Shown here: one piece after another, positions 53,318-61,547 of the stretch | Numbering within the stretch: position 1 is the first letter of the stretch | How the letters are laid out: each line of letters opens with the position of its first letter | From: Myxococcales bacterium | GTDB taxonomy: Bacteria; Myxococcota_A; Polyangia; Polyangiales; Polyangiaceae | DNA length: 64,000 bases | Assembly: GCA_025359105.1 (NCBI GenBank) | Contig: JANYHK010000027.1 | Location: forward strand, 62,001 to 126,000 | Reading direction: 5' to 3' | The notes under the pieces: model-generated | The model's input: only the letters and a program-made list of their open reading frames with translations | What the model was told of the DNA's origin: nothing | Database searches by the model: none | Position numbers and translations under genes: made by a program

Positions 53318-54487
53318 TTACTTGACCTTCGCGAGCAGCTCGCGCGCGTCTGCGGCGTTGGCGCCGTTCGGGAAGCGAGCGAGGTACTCGTCGAGCAGAC
53401 GCGCGGCGTCGCCGTTGCGTCCGCGGTGCGCTTGCAGGCGGCCCGCCGCGAAGAGGGCGTTGGCGGCCCATGGTCCACCGCCGCCGGCGATCTTCTTGTA
53501 CGTCGTGAGCGCGCCGTCGGGGTTCTGCGCCTCGAGCTGCGCGGCCGCTTCGTACATCCCCTGGGCGGTCGGCCCCGGCGTGGGCGGAGGAGGAGGCGCG
53601 ACGAGCGCGGGGGCCGGCGTCGTCGGCGGAGGCGGAAGGTTGAGGCTCGGCGGCGAGGCCGCAGGCGGAGCAGCGGCCGGGGGCGGGGGCGGGAGCGCCG
53701 CGGTTTGCGCCGCGGGATCGGCTGCAATGGGCAGCGGACGCGTCTTCATCGACGCCGTCTTCGGCAGCGGCACCGACTTGCTCCGCGGGCGCGCGGTAGT
53801 ACGCGGCGCCGGCGGATCGGTCTGCGTGACGGTCGACGGTGCCTCGGGAGCCACGCTCGTCGGGGTTTGCGCCGTCGGCGCGGCCGGCCAGCTCTCTCCG
53901 TCGTGCAGCGTCGTCGTCTGGCCGTGCGTGGTCACCTCGACGATGCCGTGCGCGACGAGCACGTGCGCGCCGCCGCCTTGCGCGTCACGGGCGACCGTGA
54001 AGCGCGTCCCCACGACCTTGACGCGCACGTCTCCCGCTTGCACGAGGAACGGCGGACGGCCCTTGCGGGGCGCGACCTCGCAGTCGACCTTGCCGCGATC
54101 GACCACGACCATGATGCCGCGTTCGTCGTCTCCCGATACGAGCACCGCCGACTCCGGCGCGACGCCGACGTCCGACTCTCCGAGCGCGATGTGCGAGTCG
54201 CTGCTGCCGGTGACGACCCGCGATGGGGCGGATGCCACTGGGCTGACCGGGCTCGTGAACATCGTCTTGGTCGCCAGCGCACCGACGGCCGCCGCCATGG
54301 CGCCTGCCATCACGAGCGCGACCGCCGGACGCCAGCGCCAAGCGCGCTGGGGCGGCTGCGAGACCATCTTCGGCGCGGGCTCCCTATCGAGCTGCTCGTG
54401 CTCGAGCTGCGCAAAGATCGATTTTTCGATCTTCGCCCAACGCGGCTCGCTCAGCGGCTCGACTTCGATCTTCTTGATCGGGTCCAT
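53318..54487 (-). CDS. FecR-like membrane protein (probable anti-sigma factor)
   Basis: The 389-residue protein has an N-terminal cytoplasmic part, one membrane helix (about 52-72; AVALVMAGAMAAAVGALAT) and a FecR-type beta domain (about 95-200; VVVDRGKVDCEVAP, VRVKVVGTRFTVA). A long Pro/Ala linker follows, with a TPR-like C-terminal repeat (YKKIAGGGGPWAANALFAAGRLQ). It lies 2 bases after the ECF sigma gene, so the pair probably form a sigma/anti-sigma unit. The C-terminal part could receive a signal. Family assignment is by layout. Confidence 0.75.
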   Translation of the reverse strand: MDPIKKIEVEPLSEPRWAKIEKSIFAQLEHEQLDREPAPKMVSQPPQRAWRWRPAVALVMAGAMAAAVGALATKTMFTSPVSPVASAPSRVVTGSSDSHIALGESDVGVAPESAVLVSGDDERGIMVVVDRGKVDCEVAPRKGRPPFLVQAGDVRVKVVGTRFTVARDAQGGGAHVLVAHGIVEVTTHGQTTTLHDGESWPAAPTAQTPTSVAPEAPSTVTQTDPPAPRTTARPRSKSVPLPKTASMKTRPLPIAADPAAQTAALPPPPPAAAPPAASPPSLNLPPPPTTPAPALVAPPPPPTPGPTAQGMYEAAAQLEAQNPDGALTTYKKIAGGGGPWAANALFAAGRLQAHRGRNGDAARLLDEYLARFPNGANAADARELLAKVK

Positions 54488-54489
54488 GG

Positions 54490-55164
54490 CTACAGGCCCT
54501 CCTGCACGCCGCTCTCGGGCGGCGATTCGTCGTCGTCATCACTAGTCTCTTCGTCCGGCACGAACGCGGCGAGGGTGGCGTCTTTGCGCGCGCGCTTTTC
54601 GATCGCGCGTCGCGCACGCCACACCCTCGTCTTGGTCGCGACGAGCGAGGCCTCCATCAACTCGGCAACCTCAGCGAGGGGCCGGCCATCGATGACGTGC
54701 AGCGTGAAGGCGAGCCGCTGCACGGGGTCCATCTTCTCGAGCTCCGCATAGAGATGCCTGGCGGCCTCTCGCGCCAGGGCGCGGGACTCGGCCGACGCGT
54801 CCCCGGCGGGGACGTCGGTGACGAGCTCGAGGTGCGGCGCGCGGGTTCGGCGCTGCGTGATGTGCGCGTAGGCCACGCGCACGGTGCATCGGTCGATCCA
54901 CGTCGCCAGGGAAGACTCGCCGCGAAACAGACGCAGCGAGCGGTACACGTTCATGAACGCTTCCTGGACGAGATCGTCCATGTAGGAATTCGTCCCGAGG
55001 ATGCGGTAGAGGGTCGCGTGGATGCGGCGCTTGTTCTCGTTGAACAGGCGGTGCTGGGCGGCGCGCTCCCCGGCGACGCAGCGCTCGGCGAGCTCCAGAT
55101 CGGCCGGCGCGCGAACCACGCTGAGCGTGGGCCCGGTCGCCTGCGTTCCTGTCGAGCCCGTCAT
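54490..55164 (-). CDS. ECF-type RNA polymerase sigma factor
   Basis: The 224-residue protein has sigma region 2 (DDLVQEAFMNVYRSLRLFRG, about 63-82) and region 4 helix-turn-helix (GRPLAEVAELMEASLVATKTRVWRAR, about 160-185). The acidic C-terminal tail (EETSDDDDESPPE) is short. A candidate leaderless promoter (ggttgc at 55194-55199, atagta at 55171-55176 on the plus strand, read as GCAACC and TACTAT on the minus) lies just upstream of the start codon. The neighbour is FecR-like, so regulation by an anti-sigma factor is likely. Confidence 0.88.
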   Translation of the reverse strand: MTGSTGTQATGPTLSVVRAPADLELAERCVAGERAAQHRLFNENKRRIHATLYRILGTNSYMDDLVQEAFMNVYRSLRLFRGESSLATWIDRCTVRVAYAHITQRRTRAPHLELVTDVPAGDASAESRALAREAARHLYAELEKMDPVQRLAFTLHVIDGRPLAEVAELMEASLVATKTRVWRARRAIEKRARKDATLAAFVPDEETSDDDDESPPESGVQEGL

Positions 55165-55501
55165 GCCCTCATAGTAGGGAGACGCATTTGAAAGGTTGCG
55201 CGGATCGCATTTGATCCATGTCGATTAATGCGAAATCCCTGCGGCGGCGCCTCCTGACGCGCTTCTGCACCGCGTCAACGGGGCACTTGGATCGGGCTCG
55301 ATCCACACCGCGCGCGCCCCCCAGAGGAGGCGCGTTCCTGGTGAGAGCGCGGCCGCACTCGGCGACAGGCTGCGACCGGGACGCTCAATGTGCGAGCGAA
55401 ATCAATGCGTTTTCCTGCAACCCGGGCCGAACCCAGCGACACTGATGAACGGTCCGATCGACTCGGCATGCCACGCCGAGGCCGGACGGGAGGAGATGCG
55501 G
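55165..55501. other. 337-base gene-free divergent region
   Basis: The gap between the ECF sigma gene and the CXXCH lipoprotein holds no ORF with support. It contains CGCATTTGA direct repeats (55183-55191 and 55206-55214) and an inverted repeat CGCATT-N15-AATGCG (55206-55232), all near the sigma start. A strong Shine-Dalgarno (GGGAGGAG) stands before 55502. Most of the rest is plain G+C-rich DNA in which I see nothing. Confidence 0.6.
55183..55232. promoter_or_regulatory. CGCATT direct/inverted repeat cluster near sigma promoter
   Basis: Two CGCATTTGA copies (23 bases apart) and an AATGCG inverted copy flank the candidate -35 of the sigma gene. A regulator or the sigma factor itself might bind here. 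Inference only. Confidence 0.35.
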
Positions 55502-56443
55502 ATGCGTCACGTCGTCTCGCTGGGTTCGTGTTCGTTGGCATTGGCGTTGGCGGGCGCCGTCGCAGTGGCGTGTGGGGACGCGAACACGACCTCTTTCGCC
55601 TCGAGCGGCGGGACCAGCTCCGGGAGCATCTTCCTCGACGACGGGGGCACCATCGCCCAGAACATCGACGGCGGCGCGGGCACTGGCACGACGACAGGCC
55701 TGCCCTGCGACGTCCAGAAGGTGCTCGAAGACGGATGCATCGGCTGCCACGGCGGTTCGACCTCCCCGCGCCTCCTCACGTACGCAGACCTCACGGCGCC
55801 ATCGACGCAGTACGCCGGCCAGACCGTCGCGCAGCGATCGCTGGCGCGCATGCAGGCAGGCACGATGCCTCCCAAGCCTGCGGTACCACCGAACCCTGCC
55901 GAGGTGACGACGTTCTCCAACTGGGTCCAGGCGGGCGCGCCGAAGGGTGGCACTTGCACCAGCCAGCCCGACGGAGGCGGCGGCGGCAACACGAACACCC
56001 CGCCGGTGTGTACGAGCGGCAAGAACGGCTCGACGAGCAGCGACGTCGGTGTGCTGATGGACCCGGGTCGCGCTTGCCTCGTGTGTCACCAGCAGCGCGG
56101 CGGCCCCCGATTTTCGATGGCCGGCACCGTTTACCCGACGGCGCACGAGCCGGACATGTGCATCGGCATCGCCGGCCTGCAGGTCGTGGCCACCGACACC
56201 GCCGGCGCCACGCTGACGATGACGGTCAACTCGGCCGGGAATTTCTGCGCGGATCCTGGCGATCCGAAGAAATGCCAGACGACCGGCACGCTCAACCTCG
56301 TGCCGCCCTTTTCCGTCAAGGTCGTCAACCCGACGACGGGTGCGACGCGCCCGATGGGCGGCACCATCACGTCGGGCGACTGCAACGTCTGCCACTCGCA
56401 GAACGGCGCCAACGGCGCGCCGGGGCGTATCTTCCAGCCGTGA
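55502..56443 (+). CDS. Lipoprotein with three CXXCH heme-binding motifs
   Basis: From ATG 55502 the 313-residue protein has a signal with lipobox AVAC (Cys24). It carries CIGCH (79-83), CLVCH (192-196) and CNVCH (294-298). Three c-type hemes are likely, but no clear distal Met or His ligands can be assigned. The rest is beta-like with Gly-rich linkers. It probably takes part in extracytoplasmic electron transfer. Divergent from the ECF sigma gene. Other starts at 55388 and 55496 are weaker. Confidence 0.75.
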   Translation: MRHVVSLGSCSLALALAGAVAVACGDANTTSFASSGGTSSGSIFLDDGGTIAQNIDGGAGTGTTTGLPCDVQKVLEDGCIGCHGGSTSPRLLTYADLTAPSTQYAGQTVAQRSLARMQAGTMPPKPAVPPNPAEVTTFSNWVQAGAPKGGTCTSQPDGGGGGNTNTPPVCTSGKNGSTSSDVGVLMDPGRACLVCHQQRGGPRFSMAGTVYPTAHEPDMCIGIAGLQVVATDTAGATLTMTVNSAGNFCADPGDPKKCQTTGTLNLVPPFSVKVVNPTTGATRPMGGTITSGDCNVCHSQNGANGAPGRIFQP

Positions 56444-56517
56444 GGTAGCCCTTTTTCACGGCGTTCGAGCGCAGGGGAAACCGTCCGCAAATGGCGGTGA
56501 GCCGTCGGTTCGCGTAC

Positions 56518-56850
56518 CTACGGAGTCACGACTTTATCGGTGACGACTCCGCCATCCACGATTTTCCAGACCTCGACGGCGGCGGGCGCCTCGCCGACGC
56601 TCGGGTCGAAGTCGAGGTGTCCCGAGGCTCCCTCGACGTTGATGTCACGCGCGCCCGCGACCTCGCTCGCCGCCAGAGTGAAGTGCTCGGGATCGAGCGG
56701 CACGACCTTGCCTGCCGTGTACGACACGTGCATCAGCGCCTGCGCCATGTGGGTTCCATCCAGCGTGCTGCCGGGCGCCGTCGCGGCTTGCGCGGCAAGC
56801 GCGACGAGCATCGCGGCGTCGAAGGCGTTGCTCGTGAACGACACGCTCGC
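56518..56850 (-). pseudogene. C-terminal fragment of a periplasmic amino-acid-type binding protein
   Basis: The minus-strand frame ending at 56518 carries about 105 residues that match the end of a Leu/Ile/Val-type periplasmic-binding protein: SNAFDAAMLVALAAQAA, MAQALMHVSYTAGK and INVEGASGHLDFD-x-VGEAPAAVEVWKIVDGG. The homologous part begins near 56838. The N-terminal lobe and signal peptide are missing, and the bases beyond encode the plus-strand sigma fragment. Probably a remnant. Confidence 0.65.
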
Positions 56851-57121
56851 GTTCGCCGAGGCGGTGCAGGCCATGCCGTCCAAGGAGCGGGCCATGCTCA
56901 ATCTCCACTTCGTCGACGGCTTGTCGATCGACGAGGTCGGCACCGTCTACCACGTGCACCGCGCGACGGCGGCCCGCTGGATCTCCGCCGCGCGCGCGGC
57001 GCTCTTGAAGGAGATCCGCCTCCGGCTGGCCGCGGCCTTGCGCGCGAGCGAGAGCGAGCTCGACAGCGTCATGCGGGGCGTGCGGAGCCAGCTCGACGTG
57101 AGCCTCTGCAATTTTGCCTAG
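56838..57121 (+). pseudogene. C-terminal fragment of a myxobacterial sigma factor (TIGR03001-like)
   Basis: The plus-strand frame ending at 57121 carries FAEAVQAMPSKERAML, HFVDGLSIDEVGTVY and HRATAARWISAARAAL, then SELDSVMRGVRSQLDVSL. This looks like region 4 and the C-terminal tail of a sigma factor of a type I associate with myxobacteria (family recall, not a search). Region 2 and the N-terminus are absent, and the homology begins within about 15 bases of where the binding protein fragment begins. GTG 56834 could start a short ORF but lacks an RBS. Confidence 0.6.
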
Positions 57122-57127
57122 CCCCGA

Positions 57128-57787
57128 CTACGGCGTAAAAGCCTGCGTGCGAAACGTGAGCGAGCGGTCGCTCGTGCCGATCTGACGCACGAAGAGGCCC
57201 ACGAACGAGCCGAACAACGCGTCGCCGGGGCCAATGCCGGTCGAGCCGGTCGGGCGCGCGACCCACTGGCGCATCTGCGCGAGCATCTGCGGCGAGACGG
57301 GGTTCACGTCGACGATGACGGCGAGGAAGTGCGCCTTGCTCGCTACGAGCAGCGGCCGATCGACGACAGGCAGATCGCGCGCCTCGGCGCACTGGCGCAG
57401 GACGCCCTCGACGTTGATCGCCGCCGTGTCGCGGTCGACGCCGGGCCCGGTGATCTTGAGGCGGTAGACCTCCTCCCACAGATCGTAGACCACGCGGCAG
57501 GTCCGCACCGTCAGCGCGACCGGCGTGGCGTCCTCGTCGCGGAACACGTACGCGCGCATGGCGATGACGCTGGGCAGGCCGCTCGACAGCTTGTCGGTGA
57601 GGCCCTTGTCCATGACGTCGCGGAACGAGAAGCTCGCGCGGAGGAGCGTCTTGTCCCAGGCGTAGTTGGCCTGGCGGCTCGGGAGCTGCTGCGGCGCCGT
57701 CGGCTGCGCGGGTTGCTGCGCGTGCGCGGGGGCTGCGACGACCAGGGCCGCGAGGGACAACCAGACGACGAGCGCGCGCGGGCTCAC
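57128..57787 (-). CDS. Secreted protein of unknown function, partner of BamA-like gene
   Basis: The 219-residue protein has a GTG start at 57787 that overlaps the upstream TGA (GTGA), plus a signal peptide (VVWLSLAALVVAAPAHA). The body is a mixed alpha/beta domain (LLRASFSFRDVMDKGLTDKL, TVRTCRVVYDLWEEVYRLKI). A DUF4390-type protein is possible from the general pattern, but I cannot confirm it. Co-translated with the BamA/TamA-like gene, so it may assist outer membrane assembly. Confidence 0.7.
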   Translation of the reverse strand: MSPRALVVWLSLAALVVAAPAHAQQPAQPTAPQQLPSRQANYAWDKTLLRASFSFRDVMDKGLTDKLSSGLPSVIAMRAYVFRDEDATPVALTVRTCRVVYDLWEEVYRLKITGPGVDRDTAAINVEGVLRQCAEARDLPVVDRPLLVASKAHFLAVIVDVNPVSPQMLAQMRQWVARPTGSTGIGPGDALFGSFVGLFVRQIGTSDRSLTFRTQAFTP

Positions 57788-59439
57788 GGGTTGCCTCGCA
57801 CGGGCACGAAGCCGAGCAGGTTCGACAGACCGAGCGTGAAGGCGCCGGCCTGCGTGTCGATCTTGAGCCCGAGGTTGAACGTGAAGTCGATCGGGATCGT
57901 CGCGAAGCCGGTGTACCCGCGCGGGTGCTGCGACAGATCGCGGCCGTCGGCGACGCCGAAGATGCCCGCCGCCGTGAACACGTCGACGCCGTAGACCGAC
58001 CGGGTGCCTCGGTAGAGCGGAATCCGGTACTCGACGCTCGCCTTGGCGGCGTACTGTCCGTAGCGCACCTCGACGATGTCGGTCCCCAAGAAATTCGGCG
58101 ACGTCCGCCGATCGAAGTTCAGATCGAGCACGCGATCGGGCAAAAGATCGCTGTAGTCACCGACGTAGAACTTCTCGAACAGGGGCGCGTTGCCGAAGAT
58201 GGCGCCGGCGTTGCCCTCGAGGCGCAGGACGTGGCCCCACTTGACCGGCATCCAGTGCGACGCGCGGGCGTGGAGCTTCACGTACGAGTAGTCGCTCCCC
58301 AGCGGCGCGAGCGCGGCGTCCGCGTAGAGGTACAGGTGGTCGCCGCGCGTGGGCAGCACGGGCTCGTCGCGCGTGTCGTGGATGAGCGTCGCGCGCACGG
58401 TCGACAGAATGGTGGTTCCGGGGGCGATCTGGAAGTCGATCGGCTCGACGTCGAGCCCGCGATGGTGACTGGCCGCGAGAGGCAGGTTGGCGTCGAGCTT
58501 CTCGAGCCGGTAATCGAAGAACAGCTGCGTCGAGACGTCGAGATCGTGCCCGGCGCCGACCATCCCGCCGAAGCGCCGGTACTGGAGGACGGCGTAGTCC
58601 TGGGAAATTTGCTGGCGTGGATCGTCGACGAGGACGTCCTTGTTGCCGAAAAAATCGCGCGTACTGTTGTAGAGGAGGACGGCCTCGGCGGTCCACGAGC
58701 TGCTCAAAAACTGCGGATCGGCGAAGCGGGTGCGGAGGCCGATCTGCCTGTCGGCGAGCGCGACCGCGCCGCCGAGCGAGACGCCGGTGCCGGCGAGGTT
58801 GGTCTCGGCGACGTCGATGCCTCCGTACGCAGTGAGCGGGCGCGCGGCGCCGTTCGGATCGGCGTCGGCGGAGAGGCCGAGCCACACGTCGTTGACGACG
58901 ATCGTGTTGCGCTCGACGACGCGGACGACGAGGACGACGAACCCGCGGCGTGTACCCCGGCGGAGCGAGAGGCGCACGTCGCGGAAGTACCCTGTGCCGA
59001 GCAGGCGGAAGCGCGTGAGCTCGAGCTCCTTGTCGTCGACGTCGAGCGTGTCACCGGCTTTGAGCGGCACGTAGCGGAGAACGACGCGCGCGAGGGTCGA
59101 GGTGTTGCCGCGGACCTCGATGCCTTCGAGCGTATAGCGGAGCCCGACCCTGCCCGGCGCACGTACGACGCCGGTGGTCGCCGCGGCGGGATCGTCGGAC
59201 GGCGCGGCCGGCGTGACGGGTACGGCGGGTGTGACGGGAGGCTCGCCGATCGGCGTGCCGATCGTGGCGGGCGGCGGCGCGGGCGGCGGCTCGGGCGTGG
59301 GCGTGCTCGGCTCGGGCGCCGGGGCGTCCGTCGGCAACTGGCCACCCCACGTCTTGATCGGGGCGGCGCGCGTGGTCCGCGGCGCGAGCGCCACGAGCGC
59401 CAGCAGGCAGACCAGAAGGGTCGCGGCGTGGCGCGCCAT
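57784..59439 (-). CDS. BamA/TamA-like outer-membrane assembly protein
   Basis: The 551-residue protein has a signal, a Pro-rich linker and one POTRA-like domain (about 98-180; EGIEVRGNTSTLARVVLRYVPL). An Omp85-type barrel follows (about 185-551; VWLGLSADAD, FFDYRLEKL, YLYADAALAPLG, VEYRIPLYRGTRSVYG, terminal LLGFVPVRGNP). It likely folds or exports proteins through the outer membrane. It lacks multiple POTRA domains, so it is not the main BamA. ATG 59439 is chosen over an upstream ATG (59472). Confidence 0.82.
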   Translation of the reverse strand: MARHAATLLVCLLALVALAPRTTRAAPIKTWGGQLPTDAPAPEPSTPTPEPPPAPPPATIGTPIGEPPVTPAVPVTPAAPSDDPAAATTGVVRAPGRVGLRYTLEGIEVRGNTSTLARVVLRYVPLKAGDTLDVDDKELELTRFRLLGTGYFRDVRLSLRRGTRRGFVVLVVRVVERNTIVVNDVWLGLSADADPNGAARPLTAYGGIDVAETNLAGTGVSLGGAVALADRQIGLRTRFADPQFLSSSWTAEAVLLYNSTRDFFGNKDVLVDDPRQQISQDYAVLQYRRFGGMVGAGHDLDVSTQLFFDYRLEKLDANLPLAASHHRGLDVEPIDFQIAPGTTILSTVRATLIHDTRDEPVLPTRGDHLYLYADAALAPLGSDYSYVKLHARASHWMPVKWGHVLRLEGNAGAIFGNAPLFEKFYVGDYSDLLPDRVLDLNFDRRTSPNFLGTDIVEVRYGQYAAKASVEYRIPLYRGTRSVYGVDVFTAAGIFGVADGRDLSQHPRGYTGFATIPIDFTFNLGLKIDTQAGAFTLGLSNLLGFVPVRGNP

Positions 59440-59487
59440 GGGCCGCTTCACCGTAGCGCAAATCAAGGGCACCCGGGCTTCAGCGCG

Positions 59488-60144
59488 TCAGGGCTTCGCG
59501 TCGGGCTGGTTCTCGGGGAGCGCCGCCTGCACGGCGGCCGTGGCCAGCGCCGCTCGTTCGGCGGCCACGATCCGCGGGTACGGCGCGAGATCCAGGTTGA
59601 AGCGCCGCGCGTTGTAGACTTGGGGAACGAGGAAGCAGTCGGCGGCCCCGAGCGACGTGCCGTACGCGAACGGCCCGGAGACGCCGTCCGCCGCGTAGCG
59701 CGCGAGAAGCGCCTCGAACGCCGCGAGGCCCCGCGTGATGAAGTGCGTCGCCCACGCGGTCCGCCCCTCCGGGTCGGCGCTCACCTTCTTCAGGACCGCG
59801 AGGTTCTGGAAGGGCTGCGTGCCAGCGTTGATCGTCTCGACGAGGCCGCGGACGCGTGCGCGCGCGATCGGATCCTTCGGGAAGAGCGCCGGCTCGGGCA
59901 CCAGCTCCTCCAGCAGCTCGATGAGCGCCACGCTCTCGGTGAGCTCCTTGTCGCCAAGCGCGAGCGTCGGCACCCAACCCGCGGGGTTGTGGGCCTTGTA
60001 CTCCGGCGCCTGCTGCGCCCCTTCGAGGAGGTTCACGAAGACCGGCTGGTAGTCGACCTTCTTGTGAGCAAGCGCGATGCGCACCCGGAACGCCGACGAC
60101 GACCGCCAGTAGGTGTAGAGGACGACCTTGTCGGTGAGGGGCAT
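59488..60144 (-). CDS. maiA: Zeta-class glutathione S-transferase / maleylacetoacetate isomerase
   Basis: The 218-residue protein has the zeta signature YTYWRSSSAFRVRIAL (about 10-25; SSxxxR active-site motif) and a GST N-terminal domain (GWVPTL, ELTESVALIELLEE). The C-terminal helical domain has the YNARRFNLDLAPYPRI region. Probably isomerises maleylacetoacetate in tyrosine breakdown. Other reactions are possible for the family, so the gene symbol is tentative. ATG 60144 is chosen. No other pathway gene is adjacent. Confidence 0.82.
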   Translation of the reverse strand: MPLTDKVVLYTYWRSSSAFRVRIALAHKKVDYQPVFVNLLEGAQQAPEYKAHNPAGWVPTLALGDKELTESVALIELLEELVPEPALFPKDPIARARVRGLVETINAGTQPFQNLAVLKKVSADPEGRTAWATHFITRGLAAFEALLARYAADGVSGPFAYGTSLGAADCFLVPQVYNARRFNLDLAPYPRIVAAERAALATAAVQAALPENQPDAKP

Positions 60145-60210
60145 GCCGAGGAAGTAATACTCCTCGGGCGACGCACGCAAGCCGAAGGACGGGAGAAGCG
60201 GACCAGGCGC

Positions 60211-60250
60211 GACAAAAAGAAAGAGGCCCGACTCCTTGCGAAGCCGGGCC
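60211..60250 (-). terminator. Intrinsic terminator of the RRM gene
   Basis: Minus strand: GGCCCG/CGGGCC stem with an internal CTT-GCG-AAG, followed by TCTTTCTTTTTGTC. It is 29 bases after the stop of the RRM gene at 60279. The T-tract ends with CTTTTTGTC, as at 12490 and 10272. Confidence 0.8.
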
Positions 60251-60278
60251 GTCTATCGACTACGAAAGTAGCCGCTGT

Positions 60279-60605
60279 TTACCAGCGACCGCCGCCGCCG
60301 CCGCCGCCGCCACGGCCACCACCGCCGCCGCCGCCGCCACGACCGCCGCCGCCGCTCTGGCGCTCCTCGGCCTCGTTGACCTTGAGCGCGCGACCGTCGA
60401 GGAGCGCGCCGTTCATGCCCGAGATCGCCTTCTGAGCGGCGTCCGCGGAGCCCATCGTCACGAAGCCGAAGCCGCGCGAGCGGCCGGTGTCGCGATCCGA
60501 GACGAGGTGCACGTCGGTGATCTCACCGAACGAGCTGAAAGCCTCACGGAGCGAGTCCGCGTTGGCGTTGAAGGAGAGGTTTCCGACGTAGAGGCGATTG
60601 CCCAT
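60279..60605 (-). CDS. RRM-type RNA-binding protein with glycine-rich tail
   Basis: The 108-residue protein has one RRM: RNP2 LYVGNL (5-10) and RNP1 RGFGFVTM (44-51), which bind single-stranded RNA. A Gly/Arg-rich C-terminus ends in RW. It resembles bacterial cold-inducible RNA-binding proteins. It is followed by a clear terminator and preceded by A/T-richer DNA to 60720, so it is a single-gene unit. Confidence 0.95.
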   Translation of the reverse strand: MGNRLYVGNLSFNANADSLREAFSSFGEITDVHLVSDRDTGRSRGFGFVTMGSADAAQKAISGMNGALLDGRALKVNEAEERQSGGGGRGGGGGGGGRGGGGGGGGRW

Positions 60606-60759
60606 GATGATTTCTCGATTTCAGTAGATCACGTTCGTAGCGAGGTGCGCGATCCCGAGAATCGAGAGAGCGTCATCGTCCGTAGTGAATCCGTGCGCAC
60701 ACCATAGCTATTCTTCTGGCGCGCGCAGCAAAATCGACCGGATCCGGGCGAAATAGTTC

Positions 60760-61539
60760 CTACATGGTCGGCCGGAGGACCGGCGCGATCCGGCGGGGAT
60801 CGTCGGTCATGATGCCGTCGGCCCCCAGGGCAGCGAGGCGAAGTGCCTCGGCGGGCTCGTCGATCGTCCAGTAGTGCACGGCAAGCCCAAGCGTGTGGCA
60901 CCTGTCCACGAAGCGGCCCGTGTCGAAGCGGACCCCCATCGCGCGGACGGGCACTTGCGCGGCGCTCCCTCCCAGCGGGAACGCGCGCAAGAAGGAGAGC
61001 GGCGCCAGCGCGAGGCGTGCGATCTCGGACTGCCCGAGGCCGGTCTCTCCCTCGTAACCGAGGTGCCGGACGTGGCGGAGCGTGCGGCTCTCGAAGCTCG
61101 CGATCCGGACTCGCGCTTGAGCTCCGGCGCGGCGCACGGCGCGGACGACCGCCTCGGCCGGACGCGCACCCTTCGCCTTGCAGTCGACGTTGAACGGCAC
61201 CGTCGGGAGCGCGGCGAGCGCCTCCTCCAGCGTGGGCATCGTGAAGGTGCCGGCGACGCCCGCGACGCCCGCGGCCGCAGCGATGCCCGCGGCTTCTGCA
61301 TGGTGCGACGCGACGTTCCACGTGCGGATCTCCTCGAGCGTCGACTCGTCGATGCGCCGAGGAACGCCTGCCGCGCGTGAGCCGGTGTCGTCGTGCGACA
61401 GGACGACGTGGCCATCCTTGGTGAGGTGCGCGTCGGTCTCGATCGCCGTCGCACCGAGCTCGATCGCCCTCAAAAATGAGGGGATCGTGTTCTCGGGGAG
61501 CTCGGCGGACGCGCCGCGATGGGCGTAGAGCGCGACCAC
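60760..61539 (-). CDS. Glycerophosphodiester phosphodiesterase
   Basis: The 259-residue protein hydrolyses glycerophosphodiesters to glycerol-3-phosphate. GDPD motifs: AHRGASAELPENT (6-18, catalytic H7 and ligand E13), ETDAHLT (34-40) and LSHDD (48-52, second His). The C-terminal YWTIDE is typical. No signal peptide is visible. The gene starts 8 bases after 61548's stop, so it is co-transcribed with that gene. Confidence 0.93.
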   Translation of the reverse strand: MVALYAHRGASAELPENTIPSFLRAIELGATAIETDAHLTKDGHVVLSHDDTGSRAAGVPRRIDESTLEEIRTWNVASHHAEAAGIAAAAGVAGVAGTFTMPTLEEALAALPTVPFNVDCKAKGARPAEAVVRAVRRAGAQARVRIASFESRTLRHVRHLGYEGETGLGQSEIARLALAPLSFLRAFPLGGSAAQVPVRAMGVRFDTGRFVDRCHTLGLAVHYWTIDEPAEALRLAALGADGIMTDDPRRIAPVLRPTM

Positions 61540-61547
61540 GGCGCGCG

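Noticed and set aside
56540-57121. Complete 193-codon plus-strand gene
   Set aside because: Only the last ~90 codons look like a sigma factor. The first ~100 are antisense to the binding-protein fragment, so it is better read as a remnant.
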